Part shown: positions 1 to 7,317 of the stretch, piece by piece
Layout of the letters: every line of letters begins with the position of its first letter
How positions within the stretch are numbered: position 1 is the stretch's first letter
Source of the DNA: Syntrophaceae bacterium UBA5761
GTDB lineage: Bacteria > Desulfobacterota > Syntrophia > Syntrophales > UBA4778
DNA: 36,515 nucleotides
Direction: 5' to 3'
Assembly: GCA_002418885.1 (NCBI GenBank)
Contig: DIEZ01000050.1
Span: 138-36,652, forward strand
Translations under genes and position numbers: made by a program
Notes under the pieces: generated by a model
The model's database searches: none
Seen by the model: the letters and a program-made list of their open reading frames with translations, nothing else
Told to the model about the DNA's origin: nothing

Positions 1-54
1 TCATTCCGACATTTGCCGGATGAGCCCCAAAATAAAGGGAGAATCGTAATAGCT

Positions 55-1710
55 ATGGCCCGGCGGGAAAGCAACCTGAGCGAAAAACTCAGGATTAAAA
101 ATAATCTTTTGAGCCACATCTTTGAGATCAGCTCGCTGCTCACGAGCTCACCTGACCTCGGCGAGGTTCTCAACGAAACAACTAACCGAGCCATGACTGG
201 GCTGAATTTCGATCGTGCTATTGTTATGCTTCTAAACAACGATGAGACGAAGCTGGAATGCAGGTGCATCAAGGGCTTTACGCCGGAAGGGGAAAGGCGC
301 GCCTGGGAAAAACCGCTTATTTTTAGCAGGCACGACTGCTACGAGACCAAAGTCGTTCGCCTCGGGACTCCGCGGTTTATTCCCGACACGGAAAACGCGC
401 CTGATGCGACGCGCATTGACAAGGTGATCAACAGATACCAGGAGAGGAATTCCGTCCTTTACGTACCCCTGAAGATAAAGGGTAAGATCCTTGGCATGCT
501 TGGAGTGGATCGGTACCGGACACGCTTGGAAATCACGCACGATGACGTGGAATCTCTCACTATATTCGCAAACCAGGTGTCCATCATCATTGAGAACGCC
601 CGGCTTTACAAGGCTCTGAGTGACGAAAAGGTTCTATCCGAGAACATCATCAAATGCTCTACAAACGGCATCATCGTCAGCAACCTCATGGGCAATATCC
701 TTAATGTTAACCCCCGGGCGGAGGAGATACTGGAGGTAACAAAGGAGGAGTCTGTGAGCATGCGGATCCAGGATCTCTTTAAGTTTAATGCTAATGAAAG
801 GTGGAAAATATACTGGGCGCTGAAGAGAAACGAGAACATCCATTTATTCGATTTCCCTTACAAAAGACCGGACGATAAACAGCTAGTTCTGAACCTGAGC
901 GCTTTTGCCGTTCACGATGAGAACCACAATACCTTGGGGGCGGTGACCATGATTGCGGACCTAACGGAAAAGAAGAGAATGGACGATTACATGCAGCGGG
1001 TGGAGAAGTTCGCAGCCCTGGGTCGTGTTGCGGCGGGAATCGCCCACGAAATCCGGAACCCGTTGGCCGGGATTTACACCACTGTTCAGAATCTTGAAGA
1101 TGAATTCAGGCAGGATGATTACCGGAGGGGAGATTTGAAAAATATCATGCGGGAGATCGACAGGGTGGAGCATCTGATACGGGAGCTCCTCGACTTGGTG
1201 AAACCCGCTCCGCTTCAGGTTGAGAATTTTGACATTCACGACCTTCTCGCCGCCACCCTTTCACTTCTTAAGAAAGAGATGGCCGTGAAAAAAATCGAGC
1301 TGAAAGCGGAATACAACGCGGTGCAGCCTTTCATCAGCGCGGACCAGAACCGCCTAAGGCAGGTCTTTCTGAATCTGACAATCAATGCCATTGAATCTAT
1401 AAACGGTGGAGGGAAAATCACCGTGAGGACGAGCGCGTTGAATAGGGGAGTCAGGGATGGAGAGTGGATCGAGATCGATATCATTGACAATGGGATCGGG
1501 GTCCCCTCAAAGCACATAAGCAGGATTTTTGATCCCTTTTTTACAACCAAGAACGAGGGGACAGGCCTGGGGCTGACGGTGACACATAAAATCATCGAAG
1601 AACACGGAGGCATGATTGAAGTGGAAAGCCAGGAGAATCAGGGAACAACATTCAGACTTCTGCTGCCAGTTAAAAGAGAATACTGCGGGCGGCCGGGGGG
1701 AGAAACATGA
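55..1710 (+). CDS. Soluble GAF/PAS sensor histidine kinase (NtrB/AtoS-like)
   Basis: Cytoplasmic histidine kinase that should phosphorylate the NtrC-type regulator encoded directly downstream. From the N-terminus it shows a GAF-like domain (about residues 30-180), a PAS domain (about 195-310), the HisKA H-box AHEIRNPLAG near residue 330, and an HATPase domain with N-box NLTINAIESI, G1 box DNGIGVP and G2 box GTGLGLTV. No hydrophobic membrane segment is visible, so the signal is probably intracellular or delivered by a partner. The last codons overlap the regulator gene by 4 bp (ATGA), which implies translational coupling. I chose ATG 55, preceded by a GGGAG 13 bases upstream. The frame is also open to the window edge with a TTG at 13, so the true start could lie further upstream. 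The ligand cannot be read from sequence. Confidence 0.9.
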   Translation: MARRESNLSEKLRIKNNLLSHIFEISSLLTSSPDLGEVLNETTNRAMTGLNFDRAIVMLLNNDETKLECRCIKGFTPEGERRAWEKPLIFSRHDCYETKVVRLGTPRFIPDTENAPDATRIDKVINRYQERNSVLYVPLKIKGKILGMLGVDRYRTRLEITHDDVESLTIFANQVSIIIENARLYKALSDEKVLSENIIKCSTNGIIVSNLMGNILNVNPRAEEILEVTKEESVSMRIQDLFKFNANERWKIYWALKRNENIHLFDFPYKRPDDKQLVLNLSAFAVHDENHNTLGAVTMIADLTEKKRMDDYMQRVEKFAALGRVAAGIAHEIRNPLAGIYTTVQNLEDEFRQDDYRRGDLKNIMREIDRVEHLIRELLDLVKPAPLQVENFDIHDLLAATLSLLKKEMAVKKIELKAEYNAVQPFISADQNRLRQVFLNLTINAIESINGGGKITVRTSALNRGVRDGEWIEIDIIDNGIGVPSKHISRIFDPFFTTKNEGTGLGLTVTHKIIEEHGGMIEVESQENQGTTFRLLLPVKREYCGRPGGET

Positions 1711-3062
1711 GGCCAGTCATCCTCATCGTTGAAGATGAAAACCTGCTGCGGAATTCGCTGAAAAAAGCCCTATCCAGAGAGGGCTATCAGACCCTTACGG
1801 CCGCGAGTGGCGAAGAGGCCATGGAATCCTTCAGGGAAAACAGCCCCGAAATAATTCTGTTGGACATCATGCTGCCGGACATCGACGGCATGGAGGTTCT
1901 CAAGAGAATTAAAAAAGTGGACGGAAATGTTCCCGTGGTCATCATGACGGCCTTCAGCGGCATCAAAGGTGCTGTGGAGGCGATCAAGCTCGGCGCTTAC
2001 GATTACATCGCTAAGCCTTTCGATATCGAAGAGCTTAAGTTTGTGTTGGCCCGGTCTCTCACCTCTCAGAAAGCCGTCGCCGAAGTGAACAAAATTCGCT
2101 CCACAGTAAAGGAGCGGTACAGCTTCGACAACATCATCACGGCTCACCCGAAAATGAGAGAGATGATCGATCTCAGCAAACGTCTGGCCAGGAATGCCCA
2201 GTCGACCGTACTTATCATGGGGGAAAGCGGCACCGGGAAGGAGCTATTCGCCAATGCCATCCATTACAACGGGCCTCGCTCAGACAACCCTTTGATCACC
2301 GTCAATTGCGCGGCGTTGTCGGAAGGGCTTCTGGAGAGCGAGCTTTTCGGCCATGAAAAAGGCGCTTTCACAGGTGCTCTTAAGCAGAAGAGAGGGATGT
2401 TTGAGCTGGCCGACCGGGGGACCCTCTTTCTCGACGAGATCGGGGAGGTCACGCAGAAGACCCAGGTCAAGCTACTGAGATTTCTGGAAGAGAAAAAGAT
2501 ACAGCGGGTGGGTGGAACGGAGAAAATCGATGTGGATGTGAGGATTATCGCTGCGACGAACAGGAATTTGATGAAAAGTGTCAGAGAAGGGACATTCAGG
2601 GAGGACCTCTATTATCGTCTCAACGTTATATCCTTTGCCATCCCACCGATGAGAGAAAGGAGATGCGATATTCCTCTGCTGATCGATTGTTTTGTCGACA
2701 GTTACAACAGGACGCTGAGCAAGAATATCAAGGGATGTGACAGCGCAGCCCTGAAGATTCTGTCGGATTATGTCTGGCCGGGAAACATCCGCGAGCTGAG
2801 GAATATCATCGAAAGGGCGATGCTGTTGAGCGAAGGAGATTTGATCCGTTCCGCGGACATCCCTTTGGAAAACGCGGACTCGCGCGGAAAATACGATTTG
2901 GAAAAAATCGCTTTGCTGGACCCGATTCCTCTTGATAAGGTCATCAAGGTTTACACGCAAAGCATTCTCTCAAGATTCAAGGAAAACAGGTCCAGGACCG
3001 CCGATGTCCTGAAAATTACAAGGCAGAGATTGAGGCGCATCCTGAATTCCGAAGTGGATTAA
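1707..3062 (+). CDS. NtrC-family sigma-54-dependent response regulator
   Basis: Activator of sigma-54 RNA polymerase. It has a receiver domain (residues 1-120) with acidic pair E9/D10, phospho-acceptor D53 and K103. An AAA+ domain follows (about 145-380), with Walker A GESGTGKE at 172-179, the sigma-54 contact loop GAFTGA at 219-224 and Walker B TLFLDEIGE near 239-247. A Fis-type helix-turn-helix closes the protein (SRTADVLKITRQRLRRIL). All residues needed for ATP hydrolysis and sigma-54 contact are visible, so it should be a true activator. It overlaps the kinase gene by 4 bp. The nearest downstream transcription unit starts with a strong -24/-12 promoter (3373-3388), its most obvious target. 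Confidence 0.95.
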   Translation: MRPVILIVEDENLLRNSLKKALSREGYQTLTAASGEEAMESFRENSPEIILLDIMLPDIDGMEVLKRIKKVDGNVPVVIMTAFSGIKGAVEAIKLGAYDYIAKPFDIEELKFVLARSLTSQKAVAEVNKIRSTVKERYSFDNIITAHPKMREMIDLSKRLARNAQSTVLIMGESGTGKELFANAIHYNGPRSDNPLITVNCAALSEGLLESELFGHEKGAFTGALKQKRGMFELADRGTLFLDEIGEVTQKTQVKLLRFLEEKKIQRVGGTEKIDVDVRIIAATNRNLMKSVREGTFREDLYYRLNVISFAIPPMRERRCDIPLLIDCFVDSYNRTLSKNIKGCDSAALKILSDYVWPGNIRELRNIIERAMLLSEGDLIRSADIPLENADSRGKYDLEKIALLDPIPLDKVIKVYTQSILSRFKENRSRTADVLKITRQRLRRILNSEVD

Positions 3063-3460
3063 TTCAGCCCGGGCGCCGGTTTGAATCCATCCATGTCCGT
3101 AACAGCCTTTTATCCGTACGTATTTTACCGAACAGGGAACTTCTTCCGAGCAACAGCTCTTCACAGGCGGATTAAAATAATCCAGTTTGCCTTTGGCCGC
3201 GATTCCGGCTGGGAGTGGGTTAAGGGCAAACGGCCCGGATCATCTTTTCTGAAGCTCGCGCATTTCACGGCTCTTTTCGTGGAATTTATTCTTTTGATTC
3301 CGCTGTATGTGAATACCTCCTATGGATCAGCCTCTTGCATTTCCCCGACATCGGCCCCGTTTTTCGGGACAGTGGCATGCTGTTTGCTTCATTTATAAGG
3401 GGTAATCTGTGAAATCCGAAACCGTGCCCCTCCATATTCCGTAAAGAAAGGAGAGCAGAG
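3063..3460. other. 398-bp regulatory gap between regulator and BKACE operon
   Basis: No convincing gene is present. The stretch carries a sigma-54 promoter near its right end (3373-3388). Several inverted repeats upstream could be activator sites: TTTGCC (3186-3191) with GGCAAA (3225-3230), GGAAT (3281-3285) with ATTCC (3297-3301), GGAA-N4-TTCC (3136-3147) and GAGC-N4-GCTC (3148-3159). A short CCCG-T5-CGGG hairpin (3356-3368) lies just before the promoter. The first two repeats sit about 90-210 bp upstream of the expected transcription start, a usual distance for NtrC-type enhancer sites. Which of them, if any, binds the regulator is inference. Confidence 0.6.
3373..3388 (+). promoter_or_regulatory. 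Sigma-54 (-24/-12) promoter
   Basis: The sequence TGGCATGCTGTTTGCT matches the RpoN consensus TGGCAC-N5-TTGCW at all but one position and has the exact GG to GC spacing. Transcription should begin about 12 bases after the GC, near 3399, giving a leader of about 60 nt before the BKACE start at 3461. It follows an NtrC-family activator gene, and rpoN itself is at 32259-33713. Confidence 0.8.
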
Positions 3461-4390
3461 ATGAAAGAAAAAGCAATCATAACCGCGGCCATCACGGGCA
3501 GCATTCACACGCCTGGCATGTCCGAGTATCTACCGGTTACCCCGCAGGAGATAGCCGACGATGCCGTCCGTGCCTATGAGGCGGGGGCTGCAGTCTGTCA
3601 CATACATGCCCGCGACCCTAAAACCGGTCAACCGTCTTCCGATATAAACCTTTTCAAGGAGGCAATCACAAAGATAAAAAGCAGATGCAACATGGTTATC
3701 TGCATAACGACCGGGGGAGGACTGGGCATGACGGCCGAGCAACGCCTCGTTGGAGTCTCCACCTTCAAGCCCGAACTGGGGTCTTTCAACGCCGGTTCGA
3801 TCAACTTTGCCCTCTTCCATGCCCTGGAGAGGTACAAGAATTTCAAGTTTGACTGGGAGAGCAAGTACCTGGCGATGACGGAGGATTACATCTTCCCGAA
3901 CACCTTCAAGTCCATGAAGGATTTTGCCCGGATATTCGCGGAGAACGGCACGAAGCCGGAGTTTGAGGTCTACGATTCCGGCATGGTAAACAACATCGCC
4001 TTCATGATTGACCGGGGTTACGTAAAGAAGCCCGTTTACATCCAGTATGTTATGGGTGTCCTTGGGGGCATCACGCCGAGTCCCGAGAATGTCATGTTCC
4101 TGGTGGATTACACAAAACGGCTGATCGGGGAGGGGAACTTTGAGTTTTCCGTGTGTGTGGCGGGGCGTGCCCAGTTCCCCATCTGCACCCAGGCCCTCCT
4201 CATCGGCGGAAACGTCCGCGTCGGCCTGGAGGACAACCTTTATCTCGAAAAGGGGGTCATGGCCAAGAGCAACGCCGAGCAGGTGGTGAAGATCGTCCGT
4301 ATCGCACGTGAGTTCGGCATCGAACCGGCAACACCAGACGAGGCGAGAAAGATATTGGGGTTGAAAGGAATCGACAAGGTAAATTTCTGA
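3461..4390 (+). CDS. BKACE family (DUF849) beta-keto acid cleavage enzyme
   Basis: Member of the beta-keto acid cleavage enzyme family. Known members condense a beta-keto acid with acetyl-CoA to give acetoacetate and a new acyl-CoA, using a divalent metal, usually zinc. Metal-ligand candidates are H47 and H49 in CHIHARD and E257 in VGLEDNLYL; the ITTGGG segment and the ESGMV-like YDSGMV segment are also present. At 309 aa it is longer than the roughly 275-aa lysine-fermentation enzyme Kce, with extra sequence around residues 120-160. Kce has an acidic residue after ITAAITGA that contacts the substrate amine; here the equivalent position is Ile15, so an amino substrate such as 3-keto-5-aminohexanoate is unlikely. 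The RBS AAAGGAGAG precedes ATG 3461. It is the first gene of the sigma-54 operon. The actual substrate is unknown. Confidence 0.9.
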   Translation: MKEKAIITAAITGSIHTPGMSEYLPVTPQEIADDAVRAYEAGAAVCHIHARDPKTGQPSSDINLFKEAITKIKSRCNMVICITTGGGLGMTAEQRLVGVSTFKPELGSFNAGSINFALFHALERYKNFKFDWESKYLAMTEDYIFPNTFKSMKDFARIFAENGTKPEFEVYDSGMVNNIAFMIDRGYVKKPVYIQYVMGVLGGITPSPENVMFLVDYTKRLIGEGNFEFSVCVAGRAQFPICTQALLIGGNVRVGLEDNLYLEKGVMAKSNAEQVVKIVRIAREFGIEPATPDEARKILGLKGIDKVNF

Positions 4391-4403
4391 AGGGAGAGAT
4401 GAG

Positions 4404-5564
4404 ATGGATTTCAATTTCAGCGATCAGCACATCATGTTGAGGGACAGTATTCGGAATTTCGCCGCAAAGGAAATCTTGCCTATCGCCGAACAAATCGATG
4501 AAGAGGACCATTGGCCGGACGGTATGTGGGAAAAACTGGCGGGTTTGGGGGTTATGGGAATTACGGTAGATGAGGAGTATGGTGGTGCCGGGGCCGACCT
4601 ACTATCTGCCGTGATCGTACTCGAAGAGCTTGCCAAGGCGAGTCCATCTATTGCCCTTTCCTGGGGTGCACATGCCAACCTGTGTTGCAACAACCTGAAC
4701 CACAACGCAAGCCACGAGCAAAAGAAAAAGTATCTCCCGCCGCTCTGCTCTGGGAAGCACATTGGAGCGCTTGGCCTGACGGAGCCCAATGCAGGCTCAG
4801 ACGCAGTTAATATCCAGACTGTGGCCGTGAAAAAAGGCGATTATTATGTAGTAAACGGCACCAAGATGTTCATCACCAACGGAACCGTTGCCAACACCAT
4901 AGTTCTTTACGCGAAAACAGACAAAGAAAAGGGCGCCAGAGGCATCACGGCATTCATCCTCGACACCGGCTTTCCCGGTTTTTCTGTTTCAAAGAAGCTA
5001 AAAAAATACGGTCACCGCGGCTCGCCGACCGCGGAGCTGGTTCTGGAAGACTGCATGATTCCCTCGGAAAATGTTATGGGAGAAGAGAATAAGGGCATAC
5101 ATGTTATGATGTCGGGGCTCGATGTGGAGAGAGCCTTCTATGCAGGAGAGGCCATTGGGATTGCAGAAGCATGCCTTGAATTCTCTGTTAAGTATGCCAA
5201 AGAAAGGGTGCAGTTCGGGAAACCCATCGGCACCTTCCAGCTTATCCAGGCCAAGCTGGCGGACATGTATACTCAGCTCGAGGCCGGAAAGATACTCTGT
5301 TACAGGGCGGCCGTTCTCGCCGACCAGGCAAGAAGGGGCGGGAAGGGGACAGAGATACATAAGCTCGCAGCGGCTTCGATCCTTTTCAATGCGGAGATGG
5401 CGACGCGGGTTGCCGACCAGGCCGTCCAGATCCACGGCGGCTACGGTTACATGCTCGAATACCCCGTGCAGCGCTTTTTGAGAGACGCGAAACTACTTGA
5501 GATCGGCGCGGGGACCTCCGAGATCCGCCGCCTCATCATCGCAAGGGAATTACTGGGAATCTGA
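4404..5564 (+). CDS. Acyl-CoA dehydrogenase, isovaleryl-CoA dehydrogenase-like
   Basis: FAD-dependent alpha,beta-dehydrogenation of an acyl-CoA, passing electrons to ETF. The 386 residues cover the whole family fold, with LTEPNAGSDA (about 125-134), the RFLRDAK segment and the C-terminal GTSEIRRLIIARELLG. The usual C-terminal catalytic Glu of YEGT is absent: the local sequence is EIGAGTSE. Instead MSGLDVER places E242 where isovaleryl-CoA dehydrogenases carry their catalytic base, which favours branched or otherwise alpha-accessible substrates. It starts 13 bp after the BKACE gene, behind AAGGGAGAG, in the same operon. No ETF genes are in the window. The exact substrate cannot be assigned. 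Confidence 0.9.
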   Translation: MDFNFSDQHIMLRDSIRNFAAKEILPIAEQIDEEDHWPDGMWEKLAGLGVMGITVDEEYGGAGADLLSAVIVLEELAKASPSIALSWGAHANLCCNNLNHNASHEQKKKYLPPLCSGKHIGALGLTEPNAGSDAVNIQTVAVKKGDYYVVNGTKMFITNGTVANTIVLYAKTDKEKGARGITAFILDTGFPGFSVSKKLKKYGHRGSPTAELVLEDCMIPSENVMGEENKGIHVMMSGLDVERAFYAGEAIGIAEACLEFSVKYAKERVQFGKPIGTFQLIQAKLADMYTQLEAGKILCYRAAVLADQARRGGKGTEIHKLAAASILFNAEMATRVADQAVQIHGGYGYMLEYPVQRFLRDAKLLEIGAGTSEIRRLIIARELLGI

Positions 5565-5569
5565 AAGGA

Positions 5570-5597
5570 GAGTTCAGAGTTCAGGGTTCAGGGTTGC
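5570..5597 (+). repeat. Heptanucleotide tandem repeat
   Basis: About four copies of a 7-base unit GRGTTCA (the last one degenerate) lie in the 82-bp spacer between the acyl-CoA dehydrogenase and MaoC genes. A GAACTC at 5629-5634 is the complement of the first copy. Its function is unknown; it may be a slipped-strand relic. Confidence 0.6.
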
Positions 5598-5646
5598 AAA
5601 ACCCCGACTAACAATTCCGAACTCAGTGATAAGCGAGGAGACAGCC

Positions 5647-6108
5647 ATGGGAAAAGAATATGAATATCTTGACGATTACACGGTGGGTGAAAAATTCGTC
5701 TCGCCGGCGAGGACGATCACGGAAACGGACATTGTTCTCTTTGCCGGTCTCACGGGAGACTGGCACCCGCTGCACACCGACGTGGAATACGCGGCGAAGA
5801 CACCCTTTAAAGAAAGGATCGCCCACGGCATGCTGACGCTCTCCGTGGGCATGGTTCTCCCTTTCCGGCTGGGGCCCTATTCGAGCTTCCTCCCCCGCTC
5901 CTTCATCGCCTTTTACGGGATGGAGTCGGTGCGCTTCACGGGTCCCACGAAGATAGGGGATACGATCCACTGCGAAGTGGAAGTCACGGAGATCGCCGAC
6001 AAGGGAGCCGGGAAAGGAGTTCTGACGACGCAGAGCAGGATCGTGAATCAACGGGGTGAATTGCTCGTTACGTACGTCATCAAGGTTCTTTGCGGCAAGA
6101 GACCGTGA
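5647..6108 (+). CDS. MaoC-like (R)-specific enoyl-CoA hydratase
   Basis: Single hot-dog domain protein of 153 aa. The hydratase-2 motif is intact: D38 and H43 in TGDWHPLHTD, the catalytic pair of (R)-specific enoyl-CoA hydratases, followed by the conserved IAHGML segment. It should add water to a 2-enoyl-CoA, the step after the acyl-CoA dehydrogenase encoded upstream. ATG 5647 is chosen because GAGGAG lies at the right distance and the MaoC fold begins there; open sequence further upstream in the same frame is not part of the fold. It is flanked on both sides by low-complexity spacers (5570-5597 and 6109-6160), unlike the tight junctions later in the operon. Confidence 0.88.
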   Translation: MGKEYEYLDDYTVGEKFVSPARTITETDIVLFAGLTGDWHPLHTDVEYAAKTPFKERIAHGMLTLSVGMVLPFRLGPYSSFLPRSFIAFYGMESVRFTGPTKIGDTIHCEVEVTEIADKGAGKGVLTTQSRIVNQRGELLVTYVIKVLCGKRP

Positions 6109-6166
6109 AAAGTATGAAGTATGGTAGTTGAAAAGATGGAAAGTAAAGAGAAGAGGAGGTAGAGTT

Positions 6167-7303
6167 ATGCAAAGAGTTGCCATTACCCATGTGGCACAGA
6201 GTCCAGGCGTGGAATCAAAGGAAAACCTGCATGATTTCACCTATCAGGTCAACAGGGAGGTTCTTGATAAGGCCGGTCTAAAACGGGCGGATGTGGGCTG
6301 TATTATTAGCAGTTCGGCCGACATCTTTCACAGCGGGCTTTCCTGCGCTAATGCCTTCGACTGGGATGGCATTGGGGCCTTTATGAAAGAGGGTTCCCGG
6401 GCAGAGGAGTCGGCAATGTCGTTCATTTATGCGTGTTTTCGGGTACTGTCAGGCCACTTTGACACCGTTTTGGTGACCGCGGCGATCAAGGGGTCAGAAA
6501 ACCCCGACAACGACGCTATCACACCTTTTTATGGTGATCCCTTTTATCTACGCCCTGTGGGAATGAACGAAAGTGTGGTGGCCGCTATGCAGATGCGGCA
6601 GTATATGGATCGTTACGGAATAACGGAAGAGCAATGCGCAAAGGTAGTTGTAAAGAATCGTGGCAACGCTCTTTTCAACCCTTATACCCACATTCGAAAA
6701 AGAGTTAGTCTTGAAGATGTGATGAGTTCTGACCGGATATACGACCCGTTGAAGGCTTTGGAATGTGCGCCGAAATCCGACGGGGTCGTTTCAGTACTGA
6801 TTGCATCCGAAGACAAGGCGAAAAAACTAACAGACAAACCTGTCTGGCTCAGCGGCTATGGATGCTCTTTAGATCATTTTATTCCTGGAGACCGAAACCT
6901 CTTGGATGGACAACTCCAGGCGGCCGCGGGGCGAGCTTATGAGATGGCGGGTATCAGTGATCCGCGAAAGGCGATTGATGTGGCTGAAGTTTGTGAGCCT
7001 TACGCATTCCAGGAACTTCTTTGGTGCGAGCAGCTTGGTTTCTGTAAAGAAGGAGAGGGTGGAAAGTTGATCGACAGCGGTATCACGCAGATGGACGGAT
7101 CTCTTCCCGTGAATCCTTCCGGAGGGGTTTTAGCTATGAATCCCTATACGTCCAGAGGCCTTTATCGGATCGCTGAAGCCGCTCTTCAGCTCAAAGGTCA
7201 AGCAGGTGAGCACCAGGTGGGTAAGAAAGTAAAAACAGCGCTGGCCCACAGTACTCATGGTTTCGGAGGCCAATGTCACTCTGTAGTTATTTTGTCAGCT
7301 TAG
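6167..7303 (+). CDS. Thiolase-fold protein lacking the nucleophilic cysteine
   Basis: 378-aa protein homologous along its length to the thiolase encoded next (7318-8484), of the SCP2/lipid-transfer thiolase type. Where that protein has the ETCGSTGQS nucleophile loop, this one reads RAEESAMSF (about 79-86): the loop is about four residues shorter and the cysteine is absent. The usual GHP histidine is replaced as well (AMNPYTS). NPSGG and a C-terminal LAHSTHG are kept. By analogy with BbsB/DUF35 and archaeal thiolase/DUF35 complexes, it is most likely a structural or substrate-binding partner of the next thiolase. ATG 6167 follows a perfect AGGAGGT. Alternatively it may have different chemistry; classical thiolysis seems excluded. 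Confidence 0.82.
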   Translation: MQRVAITHVAQSPGVESKENLHDFTYQVNREVLDKAGLKRADVGCIISSSADIFHSGLSCANAFDWDGIGAFMKEGSRAEESAMSFIYACFRVLSGHFDTVLVTAAIKGSENPDNDAITPFYGDPFYLRPVGMNESVVAAMQMRQYMDRYGITEEQCAKVVVKNRGNALFNPYTHIRKRVSLEDVMSSDRIYDPLKALECAPKSDGVVSVLIASEDKAKKLTDKPVWLSGYGCSLDHFIPGDRNLLDGQLQAAAGRAYEMAGISDPRKAIDVAEVCEPYAFQELLWCEQLGFCKEGEGGKLIDSGITQMDGSLPVNPSGGVLAMNPYTSRGLYRIAEAALQLKGQAGEHQVGKKVKTALAHSTHGFGGQCHSVVILSA

Positions 7304-7317
7304 GAGGAGGTATCGAT

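Noticed and set aside
3081..3398. 105-codon open frame in the gap before the BKACE gene
   Set aside because: No RBS, no recognisable family, and it runs across the sigma-54 promoter.
3530..4414. Long open frame antisense to the BKACE gene
   Set aside because: A shadow of high-GC coding sequence on the other strand; no domain and no RBS.
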